A stretch of DNA of 45,066 nt. Origin: Alitabrizicola rongguiensis. Its GTDB lineage: Bacteria; Pseudomonadota; Alphaproteobacteria; Rhodobacterales; Rhodobacteraceae. The notes under the pieces were generated by a model. That model saw only the letters and a program-made list of their open reading frames with translations, searched no databases and had not been told where the DNA came from. This document shows, piece by piece, positions 1 to 8,798 of this stretch. Numbering within the stretch: the first letter of the stretch is position 1; every line of letters starts with the position of its first letter. The stretch is taken from assembly GCF_021491355.1 (NCBI RefSeq), contig NZ_JAKENF010000008.1, forward strand, positions 1-45,066, given 5' to 3'. The position numbers and the translations under genes were made by a program.

Positions 1-44
1 ACCCGACGGCGGAAGTTCTCGTGCACAATCTCCGCGCGGTCCAT
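1..44 (-). CDS. 5' end of an unidentified gene, running off the left edge
   Basis: An ATG at 44 opens a leftward frame beginning MDRAEIVHENFRRRV that leaves the window after 14 complete codons. A purine-rich AAGGA lies about 9 bases upstream, a reasonable ribosome binding site. It follows the aldehyde dehydrogenase gene on the same strand, so it may be the next gene of the same operon. Too little is visible to name a family. Confidence 0.4.
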   Translation of the reverse strand, partial: MDRAEIVHENFRRR

Positions 45-131
45 CAGTTCAGTCCTTCAGACGGCGCTCAGCCAATGTCGAAGCTCACACCCTGCGCCAA
101 GGAAAGCGCTGTCTCCAGCATCCGGAGGCGA

Positions 132-145
132 GCAGGCAAGCCTGC
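132..145. repeat. 14-bp perfect palindrome downstream of the aldehyde dehydrogenase gene
   Basis: GCAGGCAAGCCTGC is its own reverse complement and could fold as a 5-bp stem with a 4-base loop. It lies about 60 bases past the stop of the aldehyde dehydrogenase gene. No T-tract follows on either strand, so it is at best a weak terminator or a 3'-end stabilising hairpin. Confidence 0.3.
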
Positions 146-205
146 GCGATTGTGCCTCACTCGGGACGTGCATCTGACCTGAGAGCGGATTTGAAACGAC
201 GAGCA

Positions 206-1651
206 TCAATCGGACCACGAGACATACATGGTCTTGCGGCGCAAATAGCCTTCGAAGCCATGCTGGCCGTCCTCGCCGCCGAGTCCCGAATTCTTCCAGC
301 CGCAGTGAAAGCCCTGGACCAGTTCCCCGCAGCCGCGGTTGACATAGATCTCGCCGAAGGCCAGATCCCGCGCGGACTGCATGACCCTTCGCAGGTTTCG
401 GGTAAAGACATAAGCGGAGAGACCATAGTCGCTGGCATTTGCCTCGGCCAACGCCTCCTCGAACCCATCGATCACGCGAATGGGTGCGATCGGGCCAAAG
501 ATCTCTTCCCGGACAAGCAGGCTGTCGGCCGGAGCCAGCATCACCGTGGGAAGATACCAATGTCCGCGACCGAAAAGGTCGCCGCCAGGACGATTGCCGC
601 CAGTCAGGATCTCGGCTCCTCCTGCTACCGCGCGGCTCACTATGTTCTCGATCTTTTCCAGTTCAGGGCGGCTGACCTTCGGCCCCATGTCGGGGTCAGA
701 CATCGGGTCGGCGAGCCTGAGTGCCTTTGCACGGGCGACGAACGCGCTGATGAAGGCATCGGCCAGCGAGCGGTGGACATATATCCGCTCGGCACAGGTG
801 CAGATCTGCCCGCAATTGGTGAAGCGTGAAACGATGGCCGCATCGACGGCGCGATCGAGATCTGCATCCTCAAGGACAATGAAGGGGGCCTTGCCGCCGA
901 GTTCGAGTCGGATCGGCTTCAGTCCGGGCGCCGCGGCGGCAAAGATCTCCCGCCCCGCCCGAACCGAGCCCGTCATCGTGACCAGATCCGTGTCGCGGCT
1001 TTCCACGAGATGCTGCCCGACACTGCGCCCCCCGCCGGTAATCACATTGATGACGCCGGGAGGGAAGCCGAGATCATGGGCAATTCGCGCGATCTCGAGA
1101 CCCGAAAGAGGTGTGATCTCATGGCCTTTGAGGACCACGCTATTTCCAGCAGTCAGCGCTGGCCCAAGCTTGCGTCCGGCCAGGGCAGAGGGGTAGTTCC
1201 ACGCGGTCAAAGCTGCGACGACACCGTAGGGGACCCGTCGGATCCAGACATCTTCCTCGCGATGATCTGACGGCAGGATCTCGCCCTGGATGCGTCGGGC
1301 CTGTTCACCCGCATATTCAAGGAACATCGCAGTGGCGTCGATTTCACCGCGGGCCTGCGAGATCGGCTTTCCCTGCTCTGCAACCACGATACGGGCGAGA
1401 TGCTCGCGACTGTCCAGAATGGCTGACGCCAGACGCCGAACCATGCGTCCGCGCTCGATCGCCGGACGACGGGACCATTCGGGCTGAGCGCGCCGGGCTG
1501 CTGCGATCGCGCGATCGGCATCTGCGATGGTGCCGGCCGGAACCGTCGCAAAGATCTCCTCCGTGGCCGGGTTCTCGACCGCGACCGTGTCGCGCGACTC
1601 TCCGTCAGTGAACGTACCGTCGATATACATCTGGAAGTGGGTGACAGACAT
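206..1651 (-). CDS. NAD(P)-dependent aldehyde dehydrogenase, AldA (lactaldehyde/glycolaldehyde) type
   Basis: A cytosolic oxidoreductase that converts an aldehyde to its acid. At 481 aa it is full length for the ALDH superfamily. The general base is Glu250 in LELGGKAP and the nucleophile is Cys284 in NCGQICTCAERIYVH. That last segment and the C-terminal stretch QGFHCGWKNSGLGG resemble E. coli AldA, which acts on lactaldehyde and glycolaldehyde; these would be sensible substrates beside a diol dehydratase. The ATG is preceded by AGGGAGGA. It is the last complete gene of the leftward polyol operon, 21 bases after the hydroxyacid dehydrogenase. The family is certain; the substrate is inferred from resemblance and context. 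Confidence 0.9.
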   Translation of the reverse strand: MSVTHFQMYIDGTFTDGESRDTVAVENPATEEIFATVPAGTIADADRAIAAARRAQPEWSRRPAIERGRMVRRLASAILDSREHLARIVVAEQGKPISQARGEIDATAMFLEYAGEQARRIQGEILPSDHREEDVWIRRVPYGVVAALTAWNYPSALAGRKLGPALTAGNSVVLKGHEITPLSGLEIARIAHDLGFPPGVINVITGGGRSVGQHLVESRDTDLVTMTGSVRAGREIFAAAAPGLKPIRLELGGKAPFIVLEDADLDRAVDAAIVSRFTNCGQICTCAERIYVHRSLADAFISAFVARAKALRLADPMSDPDMGPKVSRPELEKIENIVSRAVAGGAEILTGGNRPGGDLFGRGHWYLPTVMLAPADSLLVREEIFGPIAPIRVIDGFEEALAEANASDYGLSAYVFTRNLRRVMQSARDLAFGEIYVNRGCGELVQGFHCGWKNSGLGGEDGQHGFEGYLRRKTMYVSWSD

Positions 1652-1672
1652 TCATTCCTCCCTGATCCGCGT

Positions 1673-2629
1673 TCAGTTGACGCGTTCGCTTGCTGTGCCG
1701 GTCTCAAGTATCTGGACCGCCTGTTCGAGTGCGCCGCGCTGAAGGTTCTCGACGGTCGCCTCGGAGTACCAGGCGGCATGGTCTGAGAGGACAACGTTCG
1801 GTGCGGCAAGAAGGGGCGACCGGAGCGGAGGTTCGGTTTCGAACACATCGATCCCCGCCCCAAGCAGCCGTCCGTCTTTCAGGGCCGCAGCCAGATCCTG
1901 TTCGTTGATGAGTGGCCCGCGACCGGTGTTGACGAGGATTGCCCCCGGTTTGACCCGCGCGAGGAATGCCGCATCGATGATGTGGCGGTTCTCTGCCGTT
2001 GCTGGCGCATGAAGCGTGACAAGGTCGCTTTCCTGCGCAAGCCTCGCCAGATCGACCAGTGTTGCATCCGCAGGCAAGCCTTCAGGCTTGAGATAGGGAT
2101 CATGCACGAGAAATCGTCGCACGCCGAAGCTGCGCAGTCGGTGAGCGACGGCCTGACCGATCCGACCAAAGCCGATCATACCGGCAGTGGACCCCGCAAT
2201 CCGGGCAATCGGTTCGGCCTGGCCGACAAGCCATGCCCCCTTTCTGACGTCCCGATCCCTTGAAACGATCCGGCGGCGCACCGCGAGAAAGAGCGCGAGC
2301 GTGTGGTCGGCGACTTCGACCTCTGCGCCGTAGTTCGGAACCCGCGTTACCACAATCCCGCGAGATCGGGCAGCGACGAGATCGATCGTGTCGACCCCGA
2401 CACCGTAGCGGACAATCCCGCGGCACCGCTCCATCGCCGCGATCACGGACGCATCGAGCGGCACGTCTCGGACAAAGACGATCTCAGCATCACGAACCCC
2501 ATCAGCCATTGCAGCGCGGTCGCCGTTCCAGTCGAGTTCATCGACTGACAGTCCGAAAGGTGCGAGGCCCGCACGCTCTATGGAGTGATCCGCATAGCCC
2601 GGCAGGATCACGACCGCCTTGCGTCGCAT
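1673..2629 (-). CDS. D-isomer specific 2-hydroxyacid dehydrogenase (C-terminal-binding-protein-like)
   Basis: An NAD-dependent dehydrogenase that interconverts a 2-ketoacid and a D-2-hydroxyacid; 318 aa. It shows the Rossmann motif GMIGFGRIGQAV and the catalytic trio of the family: Arg in LVNTGRGPLI, Glu in IDVFETEPP and His in VVLSDHAAWYSE. The start chosen is MRRKAVVILPG at 2629, because it overlaps the upstream TGA as ATGA (translational coupling) and an extended N-terminus would be unlike the family. A paralogue with the same YGVGVD segment occurs at 18049-19050 in the second catabolic module. The exact substrate cannot be told from sequence. Confidence 0.88.
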   Translation of the reverse strand: MRRKAVVILPGYADHSIERAGLAPFGLSVDELDWNGDRAAMADGVRDAEIVFVRDVPLDASVIAAMERCRGIVRYGVGVDTIDLVAARSRGIVVTRVPNYGAEVEVADHTLALFLAVRRRIVSRDRDVRKGAWLVGQAEPIARIAGSTAGMIGFGRIGQAVAHRLRSFGVRRFLVHDPYLKPEGLPADATLVDLARLAQESDLVTLHAPATAENRHIIDAAFLARVKPGAILVNTGRGPLINEQDLAAALKDGRLLGAGIDVFETEPPLRSPLLAAPNVVLSDHAAWYSEATVENLQRGALEQAVQILETGTASERVN

Positions 2630-3612
2630 CAGCTGATCCTCACTACTGCCTTTCCGTCGAACTCGCGGCGACGCAGGCGGGCCAGATATTCCGGCACTTC
2701 CGAAAGACCGATCCGATGTTCGATCATGGGGTCCAGCGTTCCGTCGGCCAGCCATCCGACAAGGACCTCGCCCATCGCCGCAAAGTCCCTCTGTGTGCGA
2801 AGATCGCCTGCGCCATAGGCACCGCCGAGCGCCACTTCATGAATGGAGGCGGCATAGGTGTAGGGTGGCGTCTGGCTAAGATCTGCAAGCGGATCGATGC
2901 AAGCCAGATGGCCGTTGTAGCGCAGGAGAGACAGCGATTTGCGCGCATCGCGCGGATTTGACACTTCAAGCATGGCATCTGCCCCGAAACCGTCATTCGC
3001 CGCGCGGACCTTTAGCGCGAGATCCGGATCACGGTAGTCGAGGACGACGTCGGCACCGAGTGCGACAACCCGTTCGGCCTTTTCAGGACGTGCAAGCGCG
3101 ATGACTCTCGCCCCGATCCGGCGGGCGATCTGGACGGCGAAGCCACCAACGCCGCCCGATGCCCCCTGGATCACGATAGTCTGGTCGGCGCTCAGTCTGA
3201 TCTTGCGGACCAAGGCCTGAAACGCCGTCAGACCGGCACAGGGAATTGCCGCAGCCGCCTCGAACGGTACCGCTTCGGGAACACGGGTCAAGACATGTGC
3301 GACGGTGGTGGCATAGTCGGCGAAGACGCCCTGCCGGTTCAGGTTGCCGTGCCAGACGACACGATCCCCGATCATCCAGCCGGTGACGCCCTCACCGATC
3401 GCATCGATCGTGCCTGCGGCGTCCAGTCCGACAACATGCGGCTCGCTCCACCATGGCGCAACCCCTGCGCACAGTTTCCAATCGACCGGGTTCAATGAGG
3501 CCGCTGCGACCTTGACGCGGACTTCGCCTGCGGCAGGGACTGGCACCTGCACTTCGGCAAGCGACGTAGTGGAGAGGTCATCCTTTGGAATGGTACAGAG
3601 AATTGCCTTCAT
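2629..3612 (-). CDS. MDR-family zinc-independent alcohol dehydrogenase / quinone oxidoreductase
   Basis: A medium-chain reductase of 327 aa with an N-terminal GroES-like domain and a C-terminal nucleotide-binding domain. The cofactor motif is QGASGGVGGFAVQIARR, typical of NADPH:quinone-oxidoreductase-like members. The catalytic cysteine and zinc lobe of classical alcohol dehydrogenases are not evident, so it is probably zinc-free. It ends in a 4-base overlap with the hydroxyacid dehydrogenase and starts 21 bases after the SDR, so it is clearly cotranscribed. It may reduce an enone, aldehyde or quinone intermediate; the substrate is unknown. Confidence 0.85.
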   Translation of the reverse strand: MKAILCTIPKDDLSTTSLAEVQVPVPAAGEVRVKVAAASLNPVDWKLCAGVAPWWSEPHVVGLDAAGTIDAIGEGVTGWMIGDRVVWHGNLNRQGVFADYATTVAHVLTRVPEAVPFEAAAAIPCAGLTAFQALVRKIRLSADQTIVIQGASGGVGGFAVQIARRIGARVIALARPEKAERVVALGADVVLDYRDPDLALKVRAANDGFGADAMLEVSNPRDARKSLSLLRYNGHLACIDPLADLSQTPPYTYAASIHEVALGGAYGAGDLRTQRDFAAMGEVLVGWLADGTLDPMIEHRIGLSEVPEYLARLRRREFDGKAVVRIS

Positions 3613-3633
3613 GTCTTTCCTTGTCCTTCTGGC

Positions 3634-4374
3634 TCAGATGATGCTGTAGCCGCCATCGATCGTCAGCGTCGCACCGGTGATGTAGGAAGCGGCGGGCGAT
3701 GCGAGGAACAACGCTCCGTTCGCGACCTCTTGCGGCATGCCCCATCGCCCGGCGGCAGTCCGGTTGGCGATCGACGGTCCGGATACCGGATCGTCGACCA
3801 GTTCCTGCGTCATGTTCGTGATGATCCAGCCCGGAGCGATTGCATTGACTCGTATTCCCTGTTCCGCGAAGGCGATGGCCAGTGACTTGGTCAACTGCGT
3901 CACGCCGCCCTTGGAAGCGGCATAGGCCGGGACCAACCTGTCTCCGAAGGTCGACAGCATCGATGAAATCGTGATGATCGAACCTCGGCTGGTCGCCAGC
4001 AGGGTCCGCGCGTGCAGGGCGAACCGGGCCGTACCGAATAGGTTCACCTCCATCACGTCGCGAAAGACCGGCCATTGGTATTCGTCTACTCGGCGCGCTA
4101 TTCCCGCGCCGCAGACCAGCACATCGAGAGCCTCAAGCGAGTTTAGCAGGGCTTCCGATTGTTCGTCGGATCTGACATCGCAGACATGTCCCTCGATCCC
4201 TTCCACTTGCAGCCGGGTGGCCTTCTCGGCTGAACTCGCCGTGCCGATCACGCGAGCACCATGATCGCGAAAAGCCATTGCAATCGCAGCGCCGATACCA
4301 CTTGCCGCACCGGTTACCAGCACGGTTCTCCCGGCGAAGAGATCGTTCCGAAAGGTTTGTTCATATCGCGTCAT
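3634..4374 (-). CDS. Short-chain dehydrogenase/reductase (SDR)
   Basis: A classical SDR of 246 aa. It has the cofactor motif VTGAASGIGAAIA near the N-terminus, an NAG-type segment (LVCGAGIAR), the catalytic Ser in IITISSM and the YAASK Tyr/Lys pair, followed by the usual C-terminal IDGG. An acidic residue after the second strand is not obvious, so cofactor preference is open. It lies 104 bases downstream of the glyoxalase gene, with a hairpin in the gap, and 21 bases upstream of the MDR reductase. A polyol or hydroxy-ketone oxidation fits the operon, but that is inference. Confidence 0.88.
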   Translation of the reverse strand: MTRYEQTFRNDLFAGRTVLVTGAASGIGAAIAMAFRDHGARVIGTASSAEKATRLQVEGIEGHVCDVRSDEQSEALLNSLEALDVLVCGAGIARRVDEYQWPVFRDVMEVNLFGTARFALHARTLLATSRGSIITISSMLSTFGDRLVPAYAASKGGVTQLTKSLAIAFAEQGIRVNAIAPGWIITNMTQELVDDPVSGPSIANRTAAGRWGMPQEVANGALFLASPAASYITGATLTIDGGYSII

Positions 4375-4415
4375 CTTGGATACTCCACCAAGTTCGAGAC
4401 ATTACTGATCACCAT

Positions 4416-4440
4416 GCGAAAGGCGCTTGGTGCGTTTCGC
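4416..4440 (-). other. Intercistronic hairpin upstream of the SDR gene
   Basis: GCGAAA at 4416-4421 pairs with TTTCGC at 4435-4440, with two further inner pairs. This is in the longest gap (104 bases) within the catabolic part of the leftward operon. No T-run follows in the direction of transcription, so it is more likely a processing or stability element than a terminator. Weak evidence. Confidence 0.3.
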
Positions 4441-4478
4441 AGGCGCTGCAGAGGAATTCATGTCGGGTTTCGGTTAGG

Positions 4479-4889
4479 TCAGGTCCTTGCTTCAAGCCAG
4501 TCGGGTTGGACAAGCTCGACCAGGTAACCATCCGGATCCTTCAGGAAGGCGATGTGGGTCTTGCCGTGCTTCATGGGGCCCGGCTCGCGCACGATCTGCG
4601 CACCGCCCGCCCGCAAAGTCTCGGCCGTCGCATAGATGTCCGACGTTTCAAGTGCGATGTGGCCGTAGCCTGTCCCGATCTCATAAGGGCCGTGATCGTA
4701 GTTGTAGGTCAGCTCGAGCACGGTATTGTCCTCCTCCGGCCCGTAACCGACGAAGGCCAGCGTGAACTTTCCTTCAGGAAAATCCAGCTTCTTGATCAGG
4801 TACATACCCAGGAGTTCGGTGTAGAACCGGATGGAAGCGTCGAGATCCTGAACGCGGAGCATGGTGTGCATCATGCGCAGCTTTGGCAT
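4479..4889 (-). CDS. gloA: Lactoylglutathione lyase (glyoxalase I)
   Basis: A VOC-fold metalloenzyme of 136 aa that isomerises the glutathione hemithioacetal of methylglyoxal to lactoylglutathione. The four expected metal ligands can be read: His in MMHTMLRV, Glu in VLELTYN, His in GYGHIALE and Glu in YLVELVQP. The length and the segment FYTELLGM are standard for GloA. Placed with a diol dehydratase and dehydrogenases, it would deal with methylglyoxal formed from dihydroxyacetone or lactaldehyde-type intermediates; that role is inferred. It starts 9 bases after the cupin gene stop. Confidence 0.88.
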   Translation of the reverse strand: MPKLRMMHTMLRVQDLDASIRFYTELLGMYLIKKLDFPEGKFTLAFVGYGPEEDNTVLELTYNYDHGPYEIGTGYGHIALETSDIYATAETLRAGGAQIVREPGPMKHGKTHIAFLKDPDGYLVELVQPDWLEART

Positions 4890-4898
4890 GTTTCTCTC

Positions 4899-5426
4899 CT
4901 ATCGGATAAACTGATTGGTGAATTCGGCGCCGAGACCCACCGACGCGTAGTGGCTCCGGCACATCTCGATCGTGGTGAAGACGTCCTCGTAGCCAAGCGG
5001 CCTTCCCCATGGATCGACGTAGGACATGATGCCATTGACCTGAAAGTAGGTGATCATCTCTTCCACCCCCTCCGGAACTACCAGCGTGTGGGTTTCGCCG
5101 GGGGGCTCGAAAATGTAGCTTCCCTCCTCTGCAACCCAGTCATGCTCGAGGTAATGCCAGCGACCCTTCAGCACCCAGCCATGAACGGCATTCGGGTGTC
5201 GATGGCGCGACAGGATGCCGGACCGGCGAACGCGCAAGAAGTTCATCCAGTAGCCCTGGGACCGGTTGAGGCAGAGCGGTCGGAACCATACGTTCTCGGC
5301 TTGCGGAACCCACAGGCGTTCGTCCTTCGGCACCGCATCCGGCACCACGATCTCAGCAAGTGCGTCGGCCGGAAACGGCAGCTGATAGGGCATCAGCGGG
5401 GTGGAAACCGTGTCGGATACAGGCAT
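4899..5426 (-). CDS. Cupin-domain protein, 2,4'-dihydroxyacetophenone dioxygenase-like
   Basis: A 175-aa single-domain cupin. The first cupin motif reads SRHRHPNAVHGWVLKGRW, with two or three histidines able to bind a metal, and a later GETHTLVVP supplies another. The combination with WHYLEHDW and a Pro-Gly turn before the last strand resembles the DAD/ChrR-like cupins rather than sugar isomerases. The usual motif-1 glutamate appears to be replaced by histidine. It sits between the GntR regulator (16 bases upstream) and gloA (9 bases downstream). Whether it is an enzyme or a small-molecule binding protein cannot be said. Confidence 0.72.
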   Translation of the reverse strand: MPVSDTVSTPLMPYQLPFPADALAEIVVPDAVPKDERLWVPQAENVWFRPLCLNRSQGYWMNFLRVRRSGILSRHRHPNAVHGWVLKGRWHYLEHDWVAEEGSYIFEPPGETHTLVVPEGVEEMITYFQVNGIMSYVDPWGRPLGYEDVFTTIEMCRSHYASVGLGAEFTNQFIR

Positions 5427-5442
5427 CGCCTCTCGCCCCGCC

Positions 5443-6108
5443 TCAGGTCACTATTCTGGAGTAGTAACGCTCTGTATAAGCGATGTGGGCACGCAACAGA
5501 GCAACGGTCTGGTCCCGGTCTCCTGCAGCTATCGCATCGCGCAGAGCCTCATGCTCGGACATCGAATTCGCATTATGTGCTTCTTCTTTCGAGAAGCGGT
5601 AGCGCAGTGCAGCGAAGCGGCCATTTACTTGGCTGATATAGGTCTGCTCCAGAAGCGAAGACTTTGCCCTGCCGATGATCGACAGATGAAACTGGCTATC
5701 CAGGATCTGATAGGCATCCTGAGCCCGCGTCCTGAGGGCCTCGCGCATCTCGACACAGGTCCTCCGAATATCTTCGGCCAGACCCGCCCGGTCACGCTCG
5801 AAGGCAAGCTCGACTGCGGCGACCTCGAGTGCGCTTCTCAGTTCGCACAAGGCGCGCAATTCGTCGACCGTCGGCCGGAACACGAATGTTCCACTTTGCG
5901 GTCGGATCTCGATCAGTCCTTCTCCTTCCAGACGGCTGTAGGCCCATCTGATCGGCGCTTTCGTCACGCCGTAGAGTTCGGACAGATTGCCCTCGGATAT
6001 CTTCTCACCAAGCATGAAGCGGTTCTCGATGATGTCCTGGCGCAGCCGCTCCAGCACGAGCTCTGACACCGGTCGTGGCTTCTCGATCCTGGCGATTTCC
6101 CTGTTCAT
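5443..6108 (-). CDS. GntR-family transcriptional regulator, FCD (FadR) subfamily
   Basis: A 221-aa regulator. The N-terminal winged helix contains the recognisable GntR segment LGEKISEGNLSELYGVTKAP; the rest is an all-alpha FCD ligand domain with Asp and His positions (SQFHLSIIG, MSEHEALRDAI) that commonly bind a metal and an organic acid. It lies inside the operon it most likely controls, between the GMC oxidoreductase and the cupin. A candidate operator is the repeated GTAACA(T/G)GTCA pair at 13386-13396 and 13469-13479, although that link is inference. Confidence 0.87.
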   Translation of the reverse strand: MNREIARIEKPRPVSELVLERLRQDIIENRFMLGEKISEGNLSELYGVTKAPIRWAYSRLEGEGLIEIRPQSGTFVFRPTVDELRALCELRSALEVAAVELAFERDRAGLAEDIRRTCVEMREALRTRAQDAYQILDSQFHLSIIGRAKSSLLEQTYISQVNGRFAALRYRFSKEEAHNANSMSEHEALRDAIAAGDRDQTVALLRAHIAYTERYYSRIVT

Positions 6109-6120
6109 GGGTTCGGGCCC

Positions 6121-7722
6121 CTATTTCCCATTTGCACTCAGCATGAAAGATACGGCGCGATCGGCAATGACCAAGGTCGTCGAGTTGGTGTTTCCGCTGA
6201 TGATCGTGGGCATGACCGACGCATCCGCGACCCGCAAACCATCGACCCCCTTCAACCTCAGATCCGGCGTGACGACGGCAAGAGGATCATTGTCACGCCC
6301 CATTCGGACAGTTCCCACCGGATGATAAACGGTTTTCACAAATCGCTTTGCATGTTCTGCGAGCGCTTCGTCGGTATCCTTCTCTGGACCCGGGAATATC
6401 TCCCGGTCGATCATCCGGCGTATGGGCTCTTGCGCAAGGATGCGGCGCGCCTGCCGGACGCCTCCGATCGACAGACGCAGATCCTCTGGGTCCTCGAAGT
6501 AGTTTGGATCGACAAGCGGCTGCTGGCGTGGGTCCGCGGAGTTGAGGCGCACCGATCCTTTCGAACCGGGACGCAGCACACAGGAGTTAAGCGTAATGCC
6601 CCAAGAGGGTTTGAGGTCGGTCGTTCCAGGCTCAAGATAGACCGAAGGAACGCAGAACTGCTGGATCTTGGCTTCGTTTGACAGATCGTCAGGGTCAAAG
6701 AACGAGCATGCCTCGACGCCATTCGAGGCGACCGGACCGGTACGGAACATCATGTATTGCAGACCATTCCGGATCTGGTTCCAGCCTCGATCCTGCCCGA
6801 AATAGCCATAGGGACCATTGCAGAACGCCAGGACCGGAACCTCTGTATGGTCCTGAAGGTTCTTGCCGATGCCTTCGTGATCGACAATCGTCTTGATGCC
6901 CATCTCCTTGAGATGGAAATGCGGGCCGATCCCCGACAGCATCAGGATCTTGGGCGTGGCGATGGCTCCGGCGCACATCACGACCTCTTTTGCCGCACGC
7001 GCGGTCTCGATCTTGTTGTCACGGGAATACTCGACGCCCACGGCGCGGCCGTTCTCGATCAGCAGGCGGTGAACAAGGCACCCTGTCAGGACCGAAATTC
7101 GCCCGGTCTTCATTGCCGGATGCAAGAAGGCGTCGGCGGCAGAAACCCGACGGCCATCTTTTGTGGTCAGCTGGAAGAAGCCAGTCCCTGATTGCCGGGG
7201 ACCGTTGAAATCCGGGGTAAACGGCAGACCCGCTGCCTGAGCGGCCATGACGTAGGCTCGGCTCAGTTCGCAGATATGGATGGGGTCTGACACAGACCAT
7301 GGGCCGTCCGTGCCGTGCAGTTCGTTGTTGAAGCGGTTGTTGCCCTCCATCGCCTTGAACCGCTTGAGCAGTTCCGGCCACCCCCAGCCATCGTCACCCG
7401 TGGCTTCGACCCACGGAAGGTAGTCCCCCGCCTGTCCGCGGATGTAGACCATCGCATTGACCGAGGACCCACCTCCGATCACACGCCCCGTCGGCACGAC
7501 GGGCTGACGCCCGCCCAGTCGCTGCTGCACTTCGGATTGGTAGAACCACATGTACTTTTCGACGCCGAGCAGCTTGACGAAGCCCGCAGGCATCTGGATC
7601 AGCGGATTTCGATCCGAGCCTCCCGCTTCCAGAACCAGAACCTTGGCTCCTGCCTCAGCCAGTTTGCCCGCGACCAGCGATCCGGACGAACCGCCCCCTG
7701 CAATCACATAGTCATATGTCAT
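6121..7722 (-). CDS. GMC-family FAD-dependent oxidoreductase (choline-dehydrogenase-like)
   Basis: A flavoprotein alcohol dehydrogenase/oxidase of 533 aa. The N-terminal dinucleotide-binding motif is YVIAGGGSSGSLVAGKLAE. The GMC signature around GRVIGGGSSVNAMVYIRG follows, and the catalytic His/Asn pair is His467 in YHPVGTVRMG and Asn511 in SGNTNSTTLV. Its start overlaps the stop of the ATPase gene by 11 bases. As an early dehydrogenase in a polyol import operon it could oxidise the imported alcohol or polyol, passing electrons to the respiratory chain. The annotation choline dehydrogenase would be over-specific: no choline pathway genes are near. Confidence 0.88.
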   Translation of the reverse strand: MTYDYVIAGGGSSGSLVAGKLAEAGAKVLVLEAGGSDRNPLIQMPAGFVKLLGVEKYMWFYQSEVQQRLGGRQPVVPTGRVIGGGSSVNAMVYIRGQAGDYLPWVEATGDDGWGWPELLKRFKAMEGNNRFNNELHGTDGPWSVSDPIHICELSRAYVMAAQAAGLPFTPDFNGPRQSGTGFFQLTTKDGRRVSAADAFLHPAMKTGRISVLTGCLVHRLLIENGRAVGVEYSRDNKIETARAAKEVVMCAGAIATPKILMLSGIGPHFHLKEMGIKTIVDHEGIGKNLQDHTEVPVLAFCNGPYGYFGQDRGWNQIRNGLQYMMFRTGPVASNGVEACSFFDPDDLSNEAKIQQFCVPSVYLEPGTTDLKPSWGITLNSCVLRPGSKGSVRLNSADPRQQPLVDPNYFEDPEDLRLSIGGVRQARRILAQEPIRRMIDREIFPGPEKDTDEALAEHAKRFVKTVYHPVGTVRMGRDNDPLAVVTPDLRLKGVDGLRVADASVMPTIISGNTNSTTLVIADRAVSFMLSANGK

Positions 7723-8797
7723 CGGAATGCTCCCTGACCTTGTTGCCCGCCGGGAAAAGAAGAAGGTGGTCAGGATCGACCGAGACGGTCACGTCCTCGC
7801 CGCGATGCACCTTCTGACCCGGGGGGGTGACAAGCGCTATCCGAGTTCGTCCCACATCAACGAAGATCTCGTTGTGGTCCTGCAGCTCCTCGGTGATGAA
7901 GCCCTGTCCCCGCAATTGAACGGGCGATCCGCCCCCAAGTCTGAGGAAGTGAGGACGAATTGCGGCGATGCCGCGCGGACCGATCTGGCGGACCAGTCCG
8001 CAAAGCTTTTCCGTCAGAGCGACGCGGTTGCCCTCGATCGTCAGGCCCCGGTCATCGGCATCCGTGAAATCGAGAAAGTTGATCGGCGGCTCCCCGACAA
8101 ACCCCGCGACGAATGCGTTCGCAGGACGGGTATAGACCTCGTCGGGCGCTGCGAGTTGCTGGATCAGTCCGTCCGACATCACCATCACGCGGTCGGCAAG
8201 AGCCAAAGCCTCTTCCTGATCGTGCGTCACGTAGATCATCGTATGGCCGAATTCCTGGTGGATCGACTTGATGAACCTGCGCATCCGGTAGCGCTGGCGC
8301 GTGTCGAGATGGCTGATCGGCTCGTCCAGCAGAAAGACGGCCGGCTTTCGGACCAGGGCCCGAGCCAGGCCGACGCGCTGCGCCTGCCCCGAGGAAAGTG
8401 CCCCTGGCTTCAGAGACAGCAACTGGCCCAGTTCCATCTTCTCCGCAACGGAACGCACGGCGCGGTCAATGCTGGCGGCATCCATCCCCGCGGACCGCAA
8501 GGGAAAGGCTATGTTCTCGTAGACAGTGATCGGCGCATAAAGGGCGTAGTTCTCGAACGACATTGCGACGTTGCGATCCCTTGCGCGCAAGTCGTTGACC
8601 GGCCTGCCGTCGAAAAGGATGGCGCCGTCCGAAATCGACTCCAGCCCCGCGATCATCCTCATGGTCGAGGATTTTCCGCAGCCCGAGGGGCCAAGGATTG
8701 CAACAAACTCGCCGTCCGCAATGTCGAAGTTGATGCCATGAACGGCCTGAAACGCACCGTAGCGCTTGATGAGGTTCTGCGCAGTTATTCGAGCCAT
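7712..8797 (-). CDS. ABC transporter ATP-binding protein (GlpT-like, second of two)
   Basis: A cytoplasmic ATPase of the MalK/UgpC class, 361 aa, with an N-terminal nucleotide-binding domain and a C-terminal TOBE-type regulatory domain. Walker A is GPSGCGKSS, Walker B is VFLLDEPISHLD, and the switch His lies in YVTHDQEEA. The signature motif reads LSSGQ instead of LSGGQ, a departure from consensus. The start MARITAQNL is chosen because the upstream stop ends two bases before it. Paired with a different ATPase just upstream, it suggests a heterodimeric motor, as in GlpS/GlpT of rhizobial glycerol importers. Confidence 0.87.
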   Translation of the reverse strand: MARITAQNLIKRYGAFQAVHGINFDIADGEFVAILGPSGCGKSSTMRMIAGLESISDGAILFDGRPVNDLRARDRNVAMSFENYALYAPITVYENIAFPLRSAGMDAASIDRAVRSVAEKMELGQLLSLKPGALSSGQAQRVGLARALVRKPAVFLLDEPISHLDTRQRYRMRRFIKSIHQEFGHTMIYVTHDQEEALALADRVMVMSDGLIQQLAAPDEVYTRPANAFVAGFVGEPPINFLDFTDADDRGLTIEGNRVALTEKLCGLVRQIGPRGIAAIRPHFLRLGGGSPVQLRGQGFITEELQDHNEIFVDVGRTRIALVTPPGQKVHRGEDVTVSVDPDHLLLFPAGNKVREHSDDI

Positions 8798-8798
8798 T

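Noticed and set aside
75-128. 17-codon open frame MLETALSLAQGVSFDIG on the minus strand
   Set aside because: No ribosome site or family resemblance, and too short to support as a gene.
152-829. Long rightward open frame opposite the aldehyde dehydrogenase
   Set aside because: Antisense shadow of a well-supported gene in GC-rich DNA. The same applies to the long frames opposite the GMC, ABC and nos genes.
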